From contig PCDI01000002.1 of NCBI GenBank assembly GCA_002778195.1, positions 4,043,234 to 4,107,233 on the forward strand: a stretch of 64,000 nt of DNA. The letters are read 5' to 3'. Under the pieces are notes generated by a model, which was not told the origin of the DNA, made no database searches, and saw only the letters and a program-made list of their open reading frames with translations. This DNA comes from Raffaelea ambrosiae (Eukaryota; Ascomycota; Sordariomycetes; Ophiostomatales; Ophiostomataceae). Positions 11,523-23,351 of this stretch are shown here, piece after piece (position 1 is the first letter of the stretch; the number at the start of each line of letters is the position of its first letter). Both the position numbers and the translations under genes were made by a program.

Positions 11523-12591
11523 ATGGCTGTTCCGGGCACTCAGATGTACGTTTAAATATGCTGGATGTGGGGTGGAGGTCGTCGAAGAGAAGGACAGCGA
11601 CAAGAGAAGATGCACCAAACAAGAGAAGAGACTCAAGGGAAACAAAATGAAAAAAAAGGAGAAAAGAGAAAGGAGAGGAAACAAACGAGAAGACGACGAC
11701 GGCAAACCCGATGCGAAGAAAGACGGAAAAAAAAGCAATCAAATGTTTGTCTTTTGGTGTTACAAGAGTTTTGCTGACCTTTTTTTTTCTTTCTTCCCAC
11801 CGCACAGTTCCAAGCGGAGAAAGTTCGTCGCCGACGGTGTTTTCTATGCTGAGCTGAACGAGTTCTTCCAGCGCGAGCTGGCTGAGGAGGGCTACTCGGG
11901 CGTGGAGGTGCGCGTGACGCCGACCGTCACCGACATCATCATCCGGGCGACGCACACGCAGGAGGTGCTGGGCGAGCAGGGCCGCCGCATCCGCGAGCTG
12001 ACCTCGCTGATCCAGAAGCGCTTCAAGTTCCCCGAGAACAGCGTGTCTCTGTACGCCGCCAAGGTGCAGAACCGCGGTCTGTCCGCCGTGGCCCAGTGCG
12101 AGTCGCTGCGCTACAAGCTGCTCAACGGCCTGGCCGTCCGCCGTGCCTGCTACGGTGTGCTGCGGTTCATCATGGAGAGCGGTGCCAAGGGCTGCGAGGT
12201 TGTCGTGTCGGGCAAGCTGCGTGCCGCCCGTGCCAAGTCCATGAAGTTCACCGACGGCTTCATGATCCACTCCGGCCAGCCGGCCAAGGACTTTATCGAC
12301 AGCGCCACCCGCCACGTGCTGCTGCGCCAGGGTGTGCTCGGCATCAAGGTCAAGATCATGCGCGGTGCCGACCCCGAGGGCAAGAGCGGTCCCCAGAAGT
12401 CTCTGCCTGACGCCGTCACCATCATCGAGCCCAAGGAGGAGCAGCCCGTGCTCCAGCCCATCAGCCAGGACTACGGCGCCAAGGCTGCCCAGATCCAGGC
12501 TGCCGCTGAGGCCCAGCGCGCCCTCGAGCAGCAGGCGGCTGCCGGCGGCGAGGACGAGGAGGCTGCTGCCGCTGCCGTTGCTGAGCAATAG
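11523..12591 (+). CDS. rps3: 40S ribosomal protein S3 (uS3)
   Basis: uS3 sits at the mRNA entry channel of the small subunit. Two exons, 11523-11545 and 11808-12591, are joined across a 262-nt intron (donor GTACGT, branch TGCTGAC, acceptor CACAG). The protein is about 268 residues beginning MAVPGTQISKRRKFVADGVF. The KH domain (VRVTPTVTDIIIRATHTQEVLGEQGRRIREL) is followed by the conserved C-terminal domain (RRACYGVLRFIMESGAKGCE, SGKLRAARAKSMKF, HVLLRQGVLGIKVKIM). The tail is Ala/Glu-rich and ends in VAEQ, as in other filamentous fungi. An early intron and codon choice strongly biased to C-ending codons fit a highly expressed gene. The reading frame remains open past the TAG (see next feature). 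Confidence 0.97.
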
Positions 12592-12864
12592 AGTGCTCAG
12601 GCGCGTGGCGGTGGTGGCACGATGAGAGGAGGTGGAGGAGTTGTTATTGGTGAGGGCGGAATCCAAGGTGGCATGCACGGCGGCGGCGGCGGCAACATTG
12701 TCATCCAAGGCGACCACCCGTACGCGGTGCCTGGCATTGCGTTTGGGAGCACGGATGGCACGGTTTCTCCCCCCCCTCCTCTGCAGGCGGCTCCGATGGA
12801 GGCCCAGGATGGCGACTTTGCTGCCTACGGCGATGGCCAGGACAATGTGGACATTGTGTGGTAA
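12592..12864 (+). other. In-frame open extension behind the RPS3 stop codon
   Basis: The same frame continues for 90 codons after the S3 TAG and ends in TAA at 12862-12864. It contains an ATG at 12622. The translation is glycine-rich at first (GGGG repeats with MRGGGG and MHGGGGG), then proline-rich (SPPPPLQ), then acidic and aromatic, ending DNVDIVW. It uses many C/G-ending codons like the gene itself. It could be a readthrough tail, a relic of a longer ancestral tail, a separate small ORF, or chance in GC-rich DNA. Confidence 0.35.
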
Positions 12865-13331
12865 ATCCGGAAACTCATGTGTTCTCTTTTTTTCTTTTCT
12901 TCAAAAATAACAATGCCAAAAATGTTAAAAGGGTGAAAGCACACAAAAGGGAACTGAGTAAAGAAAAAGAAAAAAGTATTGGGCCAAGGATACAAAGGGA
13001 GGGCATTGAGTTTATTGTTTTCCTCTTTCATGTTATCTGTGCGTACGTCATTTTACAAGGCGTTTTTATCCCCTCCCTAGTCACAGTTCTACCCATTACA
13101 CAAATAAATACTGTCCAACCGAAAACCCGAAAACCCAATATAATGCTTCCTTATATACAATACATGCCAGTGTCGTGGGACAACAAAAAAAAGAGGGAAT
13201 ACAAAGAAAGGAAAGATAACCCGGTGCCGAGACAAAACCAAAGAAGGCGGTGTTGAAACAGTGAGAGAGAGAGGTAGGGGAGCGGGAGAGAGATAGGAGA
13301 AATAAGGGAGAAAGATCCAATGACACTTCTA
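12865..13331. other. 3' region between RPS3 and the NIPA-like gene
   Basis: A-rich convergent 3' flank with tracts such as AAAGAAAAAGAAAAAAG. It probably carries both 3' UTRs and polyadenylation signals (AATAAATA near 13103). No gene seen. Confidence 0.5.
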
Positions 13332-15056
13332 TCACCGGTCTGATGTTGTTGACTTGCGCTGTTCTTCGATATCTGACGGCCGTGACAGAGTCTCGTCGTT
13401 CTTCTTGGAGTGGCCGTTGGTACCTCCGTTGGAGGAGCCGTTGCCGTTTGCTGCGTCCTCATCGCTGTCCTCAGCGAGGTCATGGAGACCAAAACCGGCA
13501 GCCTCCTCCTCGTCATAGGCCCGTATTAAGCCCTGGCGATCACCAGCACTGCTGTTCCGGCTGTGGCGGCCACCGAAGCTGCGGCGTGCCTCCATGCTCA
13601 TGCGAGTCTGAATGCTCGAGATCATGTCCGTGCCCGTGGCATCTCCGTTGGCATGAGCAGCCATTTTCTTGCCGTCGGGATCACCCCGTGACAGGTTGAG
13701 CAGATAGACGCCGGTGAAGGTGACGAGGAAGCCGCAGATCAGAGACAGAGTGTTAACCGTGTCTGTGGTGTTGAAACCGCTAAACAGGATGAAGGAGGCG
13801 CAAAGCGTGGCCGTCGTGAAAGTGACGTAGTAGAGCGGGTTGACACTGGATCGTGTTAGAAAACTTCTTCATTCTAAAGGGTAAAGAGGGCAGCATACAT
13901 GTTCGTCGGGAACTGGCTCAATGCCTTGTTGAAGTAGTTCATCTGGGTCAAGATGCAGACAATTGTGATAATGATGAAGATATAGGTCGAGGGGTGAGTG
14001 AACTGGTTGTTTCCGGCAAAGGTGAGCTTCAAGGCAATACCAAAGGCCTTGACAGCCATGACGGAGATGGAGCCGACCAGAGAGCAAATGCTCAGATAGA
14101 TCAGCGGGTTCTTCTTGCCGTAAACTGGGGCAATCTTGTAGATGGCGACAACGGCATAGACAGTCACGGCGAGGGCGTACAGGAGGAAGCCTAGAATTGT
14201 TGTTAGGAGTCTTGGATATTGTGCGTATGCGTGTGCGTGTGCTGTGTGCCATTGAGCTCCGTGAACTTACCAGGCTTCTCGGCATCGACCAGGATCTGGT
14301 CGATGGTCGTGATCTCCTCGTCTGGCGGCGCATGGAGCACAATGATGACGGCACCGATCAGGCAGATGGCGCTGCCCAGCTTGCCCAGTGTGCCGAGGAT
14401 TTCATTCAAGAAGTAGGAGCCCAGCACGGCACCGACCAGGACACTGAGAGCACCAAGCGGTGTGACCAGGATGGCCGGGGCGAAGGCATAGGCAGCGAAG
14501 TTGCAAATCTCGCCAGTAACCACTGTTCTCTCGTTAGTATCGTGCAGGAACTGGGGGTTTAGACCCAGCGCAGCAACAGGGATGAATGAAGAGCTCACAT
14601 GTTGAAATCCCGGCCCACCACAGGGGGCTCTTCAGATACACGTAGCCGTCGCCTTCAAATCCATGGAGCTGCTCGGCATGATTCAAACCCTGTAGTTACG
14701 ACAAGTTCACGTCAGTATAGCCGTCGCAGATGAAGGGTAATTGCCGTCGGGGGACAATACGGCGTCGATAGGGAGAGGGGGGGAGATGGAGAGGGGGGGA
14801 GATGGAGAGGGGAGCGAGAACGAAGGCAGCAGAGGGCCGCCCCGATCCATCCGTATATGGACGATGTTACCGGACCTTTTTGGTAATGACAAAGCTCGTT
14901 CCTGTTGCAAGGTGGTTAGTACGATCTGCCCGGATTCGCTGGGGGAGCACGGACACGGGGAACGGCAGAAGCTGGAGGTTACATACCGATGGCTAAACTT
15001 GACATCATGGCCAAAGCCAGACCGATGTATCTGTAGAACGAGGAGAGGTCAGCCAT
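13332..15056 (-). CDS. NIPA-like magnesium transporter (DMT superfamily)
   Basis: This is a multi-pass membrane protein of the NIPA family (SPG6/NIPA1-like), thought to carry Mg2+ across plasma or endosomal membranes. Six exons fit: 15056-14987, 14901-14876 (only 26 nt), 14689-14599, 14522-14271, 14190-13899 and 13845-13332. They give about 414 residues. Conserved blocks are YIGLALAMMSSLAIGTSFVITKKGLNHA at the start, GYVYLKSPLWWAGISTL, GEICNFAAYAFAPAILVTPLGALSVLVGAVLGS and LNEILGTLGKLGSAICLIGAVIIVLHAP. Helices follow around YFNKALSQFPTNIVNPLYYV. About nine hydrophobic helices occupy the first 300 residues. The remaining tail is hydrophilic, Ser/Asn/Asp-rich and presumably cytosolic. All exon junctions rejoin conserved motifs, so the splice model is solid. 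The transported ion is inferred from the family. Confidence 0.93.
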
Positions 15057-18000
15057 TCTGGTCCAAAAGGCTGCTGCGCTGCACTGAGCATCCTTCCATT
15101 CGTCCTGCCCGCAGCACGACTGGTTGCGCCAGTATGCGCCAGGGGGGGCGATGGGGTGGTTGATGCTGGGTTGGCGGGTGGTTCGAGTACGCACTTGTCC
15201 AACATCTTGACGACAGCGAAGATAAACGAGTGTCCTGGATGTTGGTTGATTCAAATTCCTTCCGAGTCGAGGGCACAAGGCTCGTGCCGTTCTCTGTGCG
15301 CGACAAGTCTATTTCCTCCAAATGATGCAAACGCACGAAAGCAAGCAGGACGGATCAAAATAGCAAAATCGAAAGAGACTGTGCGACCGAGTTTGCAGGA
15401 TGGACGTTCGTCGAAAGATGCACAAAATGCAACGAGTTTCGTGCGGTCGTGATCCTCAGGACGGGGATGCGTCGCAGACAATGAGCCGAAAAAAATAAAA
15501 AGCAAAGACCTCTTCAAGCAAAGAGAGACAGCAGCCGACAGCGCTTTGATCGAGGGCAGACGGGTGGTCTATTATCTCGACGGCAGCGCCGAGTTGTCTT
15601 TGTTCGTTTGTAGCGACCGAGGGCTCGCACCGGGCGAGGCGGGCAGGCGATTCAGGTGGGCGAAAGGACGATGCTGGCAGGTCGGCAGACAGAAAACAAA
15701 AGAGAAGCGAAGCGAAAACCGGGTTTCCTCCTTCACTTGCGACACTTGCGTCGATGTCGACAGGGAGGGCCAGGCGAGGCGTGTGCTGCGCGACGTTGGT
15801 TGAAAGGACAGCAGATGGCAGCCAACACGTCGAGTTGGGAGGGCGAGGAGAGCGGAAAGGGACGATTGCGTAATGCGGTGGTTGTTGGGAGAGGAAAGCG
15901 AACCAGGCGACGAGAGGTGTGGATTGTCGTGAGAGTTTCCGTCTTGGGGGGGAGATATTGGGGGGGCTGAGGCCGATGGCGCGGATATAAACGTGTCGTG
16001 ATGACAGATGACGAGATGTCGAGTTGGCGGGTTTGGGGCTTTCGCTGTGGGAATGTCTGGCACAAAGACTGAGAGACAGACAGAAATGGGCGATGCGACA
16101 GAGGAACAGCAGCGAACTAGCAGCAAAAAAAAAAAGAGTGCGAAAAAAACAGATCGAAACAAAGACGTTCAGGAACAGAAACTGCCACAGACAGGACCAC
16201 ACAGACGACCAGGTGTTGAGGGGGGGGGGGGATCCGATTAGAAAAGAAAAAATGGCCGACAGGCGAGTTGGGGGGGGTCAGCGACTAAGGACAGGGTCAG
16301 CGACCAGGGACATGCACTGGGGGCAGCACACTACGTGGAGCGCGCACCGAATAGGGAGGGCTGACAGTCGTCAGTGTGGCAGTGAAACACAGTACTCGTA
16401 GGGCGATAGATAAAAAAAATAAAAAATAAAAGGACAGTGGCCCCAAAAAAGGAGGCCAGAGGCTAAAACTCTTAGTTTCGGACGACCTGCAGCCCCCCGT
16501 TCCTCCCAACTGTTTTTCTGCTGGGCCTGATTTTTTTTTACGCCTAGTTTTTTTTAGAGTTAAGATACTTACGCGTTCCAGGCACGCCCAGCGTGTACGA
16601 GTACGGCGAGATATTACACTGTACAGCGTCTCCCTGTCTAGTTTCTTTTTCACCTGCCCCGTTATCTCGTTCTTCCTGCTCTTCTTCTGCTGACTTTTCT
16701 GGGGCTTCATTGTCGTATCTGCAGCGTCTGCAAAGTGTTCTTTTGCCGCATCTTACATGAGCAAGAACCCCATAAACTGCTACGCAGTACGAGTACGTAT
16801 ATAGTACTTACATAGTAGAAGACTCGGAGACACGGGTATTTTAGAGCATTAGCTGACGGGTACTTAAGATCGTAGTGGCGTGGAATACGAGCCCAAGCCA
16901 CCCACTGCCCAGTGATCGCCGCCCTCGCTTTGCTGCATAAGTACGGAAGCCCCCATACAGCGATGCCTCCTCACTAAATCTCCTGCCCCTGAGCTGCTGC
17001 ATCCCTTGTCTCGACAGGGGCGCTTCCTTCTGGCGCCCTCCACTCAGGAGGGGCCCTTTTATTACCTCCCGTCATCGCTGCGCTGTGCTTTCTTCTTGCC
17101 CGTCTGCTGTTCACAAGGTCACATGCCGGTCACATACCGATTGTTTCATTTCCTTCCGGGGTTCCGTTTCGCATGCCTGACGTTATTTTCCCACCGCCAC
17201 GCTGCGGCAGTTTCGCATGTCATGCTTGGACATCTTGGCCTGCTTGGATTGCTCGGACTGCTTGGCCTGCTTGAACTCTCTTGATTGCGGACCCGTGTTT
17301 CCGACATCTAGATACCCAGTACTGTAACAATACAAAATACATCCGTTTTGTGCGTGCAACGCACCGGACATTAAAATCACACTAAAACAAAAACAAACGC
17401 GTACGAGTAGATAGCTCACCCTTGCTTTTGATCGGGCTGTGGCATGGCGTCACGGCCTTCATGCCAAATGCCCGTTCCGTCGTCTGCCCGATTCCTGTGC
17501 GGACCACATAACCGAGCAGCTGAAAAACATTACCACTCCCAAACGCCGCCCTGTTCTCTCTTCATTTTGTTCCTGGTCGTGTCTCGACTAGATTTGTCCT
17601 CGCTTCTCAGTCCCCGGTATTTCAGGCTCCACACCAGCTGCTATGTAACCAAGTAGTTAAAAGGTCTTTCCATTCATACGATCCCAGCATAGAACTCGGT
17701 ATAAACATGTGAAAAATCCGCTGCGGTTATCGAGTTCGATATCGAGACATATATCAAATGTGTCAAAAAACAGCACCAGGAATTGTCGGCTTCGTTATGG
17801 AGAAAGGCGATTCCTGCTTGCTGCTGCCCTTGTGTCGCCTGCCGAGCCGTCGTCGTGGTTGTCGGGCTCTCGGTATCGTGATGGACCCGTGTTGTCCGAG
17901 ATGCCTCGCCCCAAAGTGTTCGATACGCCGGCACACAAAATACTTACCTACCCAGTCCTCTATCGAGTTGATTGAGTGTCGGTCGTGACTAGGCGTGTTT

Positions 18001-18371
18001 GTCCTGTAGAATATTGCTGCATGACCTGTGTTAAGTAAAGGGGGACAAAATAATCGAGGAGGAAGGGAGAGTGGGATAAAAAAAATAGAAAAGAAAGAGA
18101 AAAAACCCCAGACGCGCCGGCAACAATCGGAATACAAGTCGGAAAGAACAAGAGAGAAGAAAGCTTTCAATCGCAAAAAGGGCGAGAAAGGGGCAATAAA
18201 GCAATAAACATTGGCGTGTCATGGGAGGTGGGCAATGGGAGAACAGAGGGGGAAACAGAGACAGCCGGTAAGGCGTCAATGTAGCTGTACTTCAGCCACG
18301 CCACTGAAAAAGGTGGGCATTGCGATGTAGATCAGTCGTAAGTCATAAGCTCAGGCGCAACCAAAGCTCAA
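15057..18371. other. Long intergenic region (3.3 kb)
   Basis: No gene is recognised. The part next to the NIPA start is a long leader-like sequence, with A-runs on the plus strand at 16119-16137 and 16410-16430 and a G-run at 16220-16230. Three copies of TACGAGTA/TACTCGTA (16393-16400, 16788-16795, 17402-17409) and an ACATAGTA (near 16810) lie here. A short imperfect tandem CTGCTTGGATTGCTCGGA-type repeat (CTTGG/CTCGG units) is at 17227-17280. The rest shows no coding signature. Confidence 0.55.
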
Positions 18372-20772
18372 TCACGACGGGGTTTCTCCAGTTCGGTGAC
18401 GCTTGGAGTCTGATAAAATGGTTAGCTTAAAATCATGAGAAAGAGCATATGGCGTTGCGAGAATGCATACCTGGTAGGTCACCGAGCAGTTCATCATCCT
18501 GCTCCTCTCCCTCCTCTCTCCCTCTCTTTCCGGTAGCTGTAGCAGGCGTCGACGTCGCTTCGCTGGGCGCGTGGTTCTTAACCTCGTCATCCCAGTCAAT
18601 CTCGTCGAGGCCCGCATCTGCTGCAGTCTCTGGAGCAGTAGCCGGTGCCGTTGCTGCGGGTACGGCCTCCACTGGCGGGTTGACAATGTCTTGATTTTGA
18701 GCTGTTTCAGTGGTCCCAAAACCAGAAGCACCGGTATCCACGTCTTCATAGTCGATCTCGTCGTTATCCAGTGTAGCTGTAACACTGGTACCGAGTGGTG
18801 CTTCCGCATCATCACCCGTTGTCTTCTCGGCGTTGGGCGCCTCGACTGCTAGTACCTCTGCGGTGTTACCGGCGTCATCATCCAGATTCAGGAAGTCGTC
18901 ATGTTCGCCTCCACCTCCAGGCTCGGCTTGCCCGCCGTGCTGCGGCTCGTGGTCAATGAATTCAAGTCCGTTGTCGGTCTCGAGATTGACCAACCCGTGG
19001 TCTGGAATTGTCGAGTCAGCATAAACCATGCCAAGCGACAACGGAAGGGGGTACGCTATCATCTTACCATCTTGGTCTTGGCCAGTAGCGCCATCAGCAG
19101 CGTCGAGGTCCACCAGCAAGTCCAAATCATCGTGCATTGGGTTTTCCGGATTTGCAGACACGTCGAGTTCATGGTTTTCACCATCGCCAACCAGCTGCAG
19201 ATTATCAGTTTGCTGTGGCTGCTCAGTTTCCTGGGCTTGAACAGCAGAGTGAGTTGTGTCCTCTAAAGTCGCACCGCCTGTCATTTCTTCATCGTGGTAG
19301 TCAATGAAATCCAGATCATCACCAGCACTATGTGCCTCCGTGGGAGCCTCGTCTCCTGGCTCGACACGCGTGGCATCTGCAGCACCAGTGGCGTCAGGTA
19401 ATCCCAGACCAGCTTCCGAAACTGGGGCTCTGCCTTCGTCTTCTTCTGCTGCCTCTACTTCTTCTTCTTCTTCATCTTCCGCCCCATCGTTCGCTGAGCT
19501 TTCATCGGACCCGGCAGCGTTGTCATCACTATCGTTGGACGAGTCATCAGGGCTTGTGTGGGCACCTTTCTGGAAAGCCGAGAGGCCTTTTCCCGTGCTA
19601 GCGCCACCGACAAGGTCCTTCAGGCGCAGCAAGCAATTCGGCCGCGTGCCCAGCGTGATGTGTACACCATTAGACTCTGTAGGGTCTTCGTTCTTGAGCA
19701 AAGTGCTATGAAGAGCAAGCAAGTTGTGGAACGTCACTTGGTTGAGAAGTGCCTCAGTCGTGGTCTGATTAATAGTCAGTTTCAAATCTCTCTAGGGGAC
19801 AGCGAAAACTCGAAGTGAAAGCAACGAAGCAAAAACATGTGGACATACCTCTCCAAATTCAAATCCGAGTTCGTCAATCCGAATGAAAATCTCGTCCCCT
19901 TTGTTTATGTAGGACTCGATGCTGCCCCGGATGGTTTGAAGAAATCTTGACAGTGGGAAGTCCAGAGCCTCCTCATCCTCCAGATAAAATGAATCGGGGT
20001 CATCGCCTTCAGATGACTTGAAAAGAGGGCAGACTTCATCACCCCAGGTGACAGTCACGTCTGTGGTGTACACAGGTTCAAGGCTGTCGATGCCACCAAA
20101 CCCATCGTGTGAAACGCCATCGGGGCTGTCGTCGGCTTCATCCTCTTCGCCATAGTCATGGCCCGATTCGTCGCTGTCATCGTCATCATTCTCAACACCT
20201 TCTTGGCCATTATCCTCGTCCTCTTCGTCTTCATCTTCCTCGTCCTCTTGCTCATTCTCCTCCTCTGCCCCTTCTGCTTCTTCTACCTCATCTCCCTCTT
20301 CCTCTTCCTCTTGAATCTCTGCGGCCGCACCATCTTCCGCCGTATCAAATCCAAAATCAATATCGTCATTTAGTTGCTCGGCCTCGTAGGTGATAGTTGC
20401 CTCTTGCTTTCCGGCTTCGGCTGCGCCGTGGTCGTCGGTATGTGTCGTTGCGCCGAGGTCAACATCCTCGTAGTCGATTTCGTCTCCATCAGCGGCATGT
20501 TCAGGTGCGGCGTTCTCGTTGACATGCTGGGGTTCTGCGTATTCATCTGCTGTGCCATCGTGTCCGGTAACCGGTGCATGGCTCTCGTCTTCGTATCCAA
20601 TCTCGTCGTGGTCTGCGACACTGGCACCGTGGTCCTCCACTTTGCCTTCTTCGTCGGCACCCAGGTCGAAATCAAAATCATCTCCGGTGTGATCCTCGGG
20701 GTGCTCTGCATCAAATGTGAAGTCGACCTCCTCCGTTTGGATGGTCACAGCTTCAGCCGAGACCTCAGCCAT
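18372..20772 (-). CDS. Highly acidic uncharacterised fungal protein (probably DUF2420 family)
   Basis: Function unknown. Three exons, 20772-19849, 19791-18471 and 18409-18372, give about 760 residues. The last exon adds a short basic end, DSKRHRTGETPS. The protein is almost entirely Asp/Glu-rich and disordered (for example a run of EEENEQEDEEDEDEEDED), with one folded-looking island of about 130 residues. That island starts VYTTDVTVTWGDEVCPLF, continues YINKGDEIFIRIDELGFEFGE, crosses intron 1, and ends FHNLLALHSTLLKNED. I believe this island is the fungal DUF2420 domain, but that name is from memory. The motif DEIDYEDVD and variants recur about seven times through the flanks. The basic C-terminus suggests a nuclear location. 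No enzymatic motif is visible. Confidence 0.8.
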
Positions 20773-21453
20773 GATGTCGGTTGTCGTTCACGTTGTCCTT
20801 CCAGTCCAAGTCCAGTCTTTTTCTCTAGCTATCACTCTCCAAGCGATCCGTCAGGCAAGATAAAAAGGATCGGATGTCTTTTTCCAAAGAAAATTCCGCG
20901 AGAATGCAGCGTCTAGTCCGTGGCGGTCATCTGAAAGAACACTGGGCGAAGTCAGAGCAGACTGGGTGTGGCGAGGCGAAAGTAAAGTGAAGCTGCGGCC
21001 GGTGATGACCGATCAGCTCAGTAGCAGTCTGTCAGTATTTAGTAGCTCTGTGAAAAGTACGTCCGGCGAACATTCGTAGTCAGATATATTGCCGCTCGAC
21101 TGTTCGTATAGGTTGTCGTGATGTGTCAAGTGGTTTTCGAGAAGCGAAAGAGAGAGGTAAAGCCGCGGGCAGGATAAAGAGGAGAAGGGAGAAGAAGGCG
21201 CGAATAACGACGTGAGGGGCTAACTGTTTAGGGCTAGCTCCTAATTTGCTGCCTTGAATGGACAGTGGCGCGCGCACGGACCAAGTCCACACAAGGGGAC
21301 AACTATTCTGAAAAAGCTCCCTAGAACGAGGGGCGGATTGGTGGTTTGGCCTCGGACCCTCGACGACTCGCGAACAACATCCACTGACCACCAACCTCGA
21401 ACAGCGGCCACGAAGGAGAACCTGACCAGTCGCACCCATCCACATCCGTCAAA
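20773..21453. other. Divergent promoter region, acidic protein (-) / coatomer delta (+)
   Basis: A 680-bp shared upstream region. I see no gene and no strong repeat. The last 100 bases before the coatomer start are AC-rich, as expected for a fungal leader. Confidence 0.5.
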
Positions 21454-23351
21454 ATGGTATGAACAGCATTCGAAGAGGCAGACGTACTGGCTGGGAGACC
21501 AGCCTCCCCCCCTTTCCCCCCTGGCATGTGCAATTCGTGGCTAACCGAAACTTGTGATGTGCTTCACCGCAACAGGTTGTCCTCGCTGCCTCTATCTGCA
21601 CCCGTGGCGGGAAGGCCGTGCTCTCCAGATTGTTCCGGGAGATGCCACGGTCGCGCGTTGAGGCTCTTCTCGCGTCGTTCCCAAAGCTAGCCGACAGCGG
21701 CACCCAGCATACCACCGTCGAGCAGGACAACGTCCGTTTCGTCTACCAGCCATTGGACGAGCTGTACATGGTCTTGATCACCAACCTCCAATCCAACATT
21801 CTCCAGGACATTGACTCGCTTCACCTGTTTGCTCAGGTGGTGTCCAGCATCTGCAAAAGCCTGGAGGAACGGGAGATCCTGCGCAATGCCTACGAGCTTC
21901 TGAGCGCCTTCGACGAACTAGTGACCCTGGGCTACCGGGAGAACTTGACCATGAGCCAGATCAAGACATTTTTGGAGATGGAGTCTCATGAGGAGCGCAT
22001 ACAAGAAATCATTGCTCGCGTATGTTCCCTGCGAAGAGCAGGACGTGCTCTTGTTACGGCTGCTGCCCCTATAACCAGAAGCGTGTTGCTAACCTGCTGG
22101 GCAGAACAAGGAGCTCGAGGCCACAGAAGAGCGGAAGCGGAAAGCGAAGCAACTGGAGCTGCAGCGCAAAGAGACTGCACGGAGAGGTATTCCCAGCGCG
22201 CCTCGCACCCCCTCTTACAACACATACCAAGCGCCCGTGCAGAACACCGCAACGGAGTCCTACGACTCGTACGAAGCTGAAAAGAAGAAGGCGAGGTAAG
22301 CAATAAAAACAGCCAAGATTTTAGAGAAAAGCGACACAGACTGCTGCAGAAGCTGACGTACTGTTTCTGCTCCTACAGACCGACACAGCCGCTTAAGGGC
22401 AAAGGTATGCAGCTGGGCAAAAAGTCCAAGACTACAGACATGTTCGAGCGCGTCCGTGGCGAACTCGGTCCCGAGGCCGAAATGCCTGTGGCTGCGCCTG
22501 CCCCTGCACCGACACACGCAGCAGAGCCGAGCGTTGGACGGGCATCGACCTCGCTGGACCGCGATGCCATCCACATCGTTATCAACGAGGCCATCAACGC
22601 CAAGATATCGAGGGAAGGCGTACTAGAGTCCCTGGCAATCACTGGCGACCTCAACCTGCGCGTGTCAGATTCTACGCTCACCAAGCTCAAGCTGAACCTG
22701 AGCGCGCACCCGACCCATGGGGCGCAGTTCCGGACGCATCCCAACGTGGACCGCGGCCAGTTCAACAGCTCCAAGGTTATCCAGATGAGCAACCTGGCCA
22801 AGGGCTTCCCCGTCAACCAGTCAGTGGGTGTCCTGCGGTGGCGCGCTTCGCCCAAGGTGGATGATGCGTCGGCTCTGCCAATCAGTTTCACCGTGTGGGT
22901 GAACAAGGGCGGCGACGGCTCCAGCACACTGACGGTCGAGTACGAGTTGACGGGCAGCGACGCGCTCCAGGACGTCACGGTGTCGATTCCGTTTTCCAGC
23001 GCCGAGCCTACGGTGTCGAGCTTTGATGCCGCGTATGAGATTTCGGGCGACAGCCTCGAGTGGTCGGTTGGCACTGTGGACGAGAGCAACCCCAATGGCG
23101 CGTTCGAGTTCGAGGCTGCCACGGACGACGAGAACGAGTTCTTCCCGATGCAGGTCCGCTTCTCCAAGAGCACGCCGTTTGTGGAAGTTGATGTAAGTCT
23201 TTCAAACACCCCTCGAGTCCAGCAGAACCGTTTCCAGAACACAACTAACACGACTTTCCAGGTTACATCGGTCGAGCTGGTGGACATGAACGAGGAGGTG
23301 ACCTTCTCGCAGGAGGTCCGCTCCACGGCTGAGAACTACGTGATTGAGTAA
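21454..23351 (+). CDS. ret2: Coatomer (COPI) subunit delta
   Basis: Delta-COP belongs to the F-subcomplex of the COPI coat, which returns ER proteins from the Golgi. Five exons fit: 21454-21456 (the ATG alone), 21576-22019, 22105-22295, 22379-23192 and 23262-23351, giving about 513 residues. The longin-type N-terminus reads MVVLAASICTRGGKAVLSR, with EALLASFPKL and RFVYQPLDELYMVLITN. A charged linker (NKELEATEERKRKAKQLE) follows. The C-terminal half is a mu-homology domain (GDLNLRVSD, NPNVDR-like HPNVDRGQF, VLRWRASPKVDD, ending STAENYVIE). The start codon is separated from the rest of the protein by a 119-nt intron. This is required because valine codons follow the acceptor directly and reproduce the family's conserved MVVLAAS start. 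The frame stays open for about 114 codons beyond the TAA. Confidence 0.95.

Noticed and set aside
11263..12717. Long antisense open frames opposite real genes (for example opposite rps3, trm44 at 39573-41522, myotubularin at 9153-10331 and sea3 at 62601-63938)
   Set aside because: They mirror GC-rich codon bias of the genes on the other strand, have low-complexity Leu/His/Ala/Arg translations, and lack conserved motifs, whereas the sense strands encode complete known families.
15057..18371. Possible small genes in the 3.3-kb gap (several open frames of 60-150 codons)
   Set aside because: All are Arg/Lys- or Ser-rich, begin in simple sequence, and have neither splice support nor recognisable motifs.
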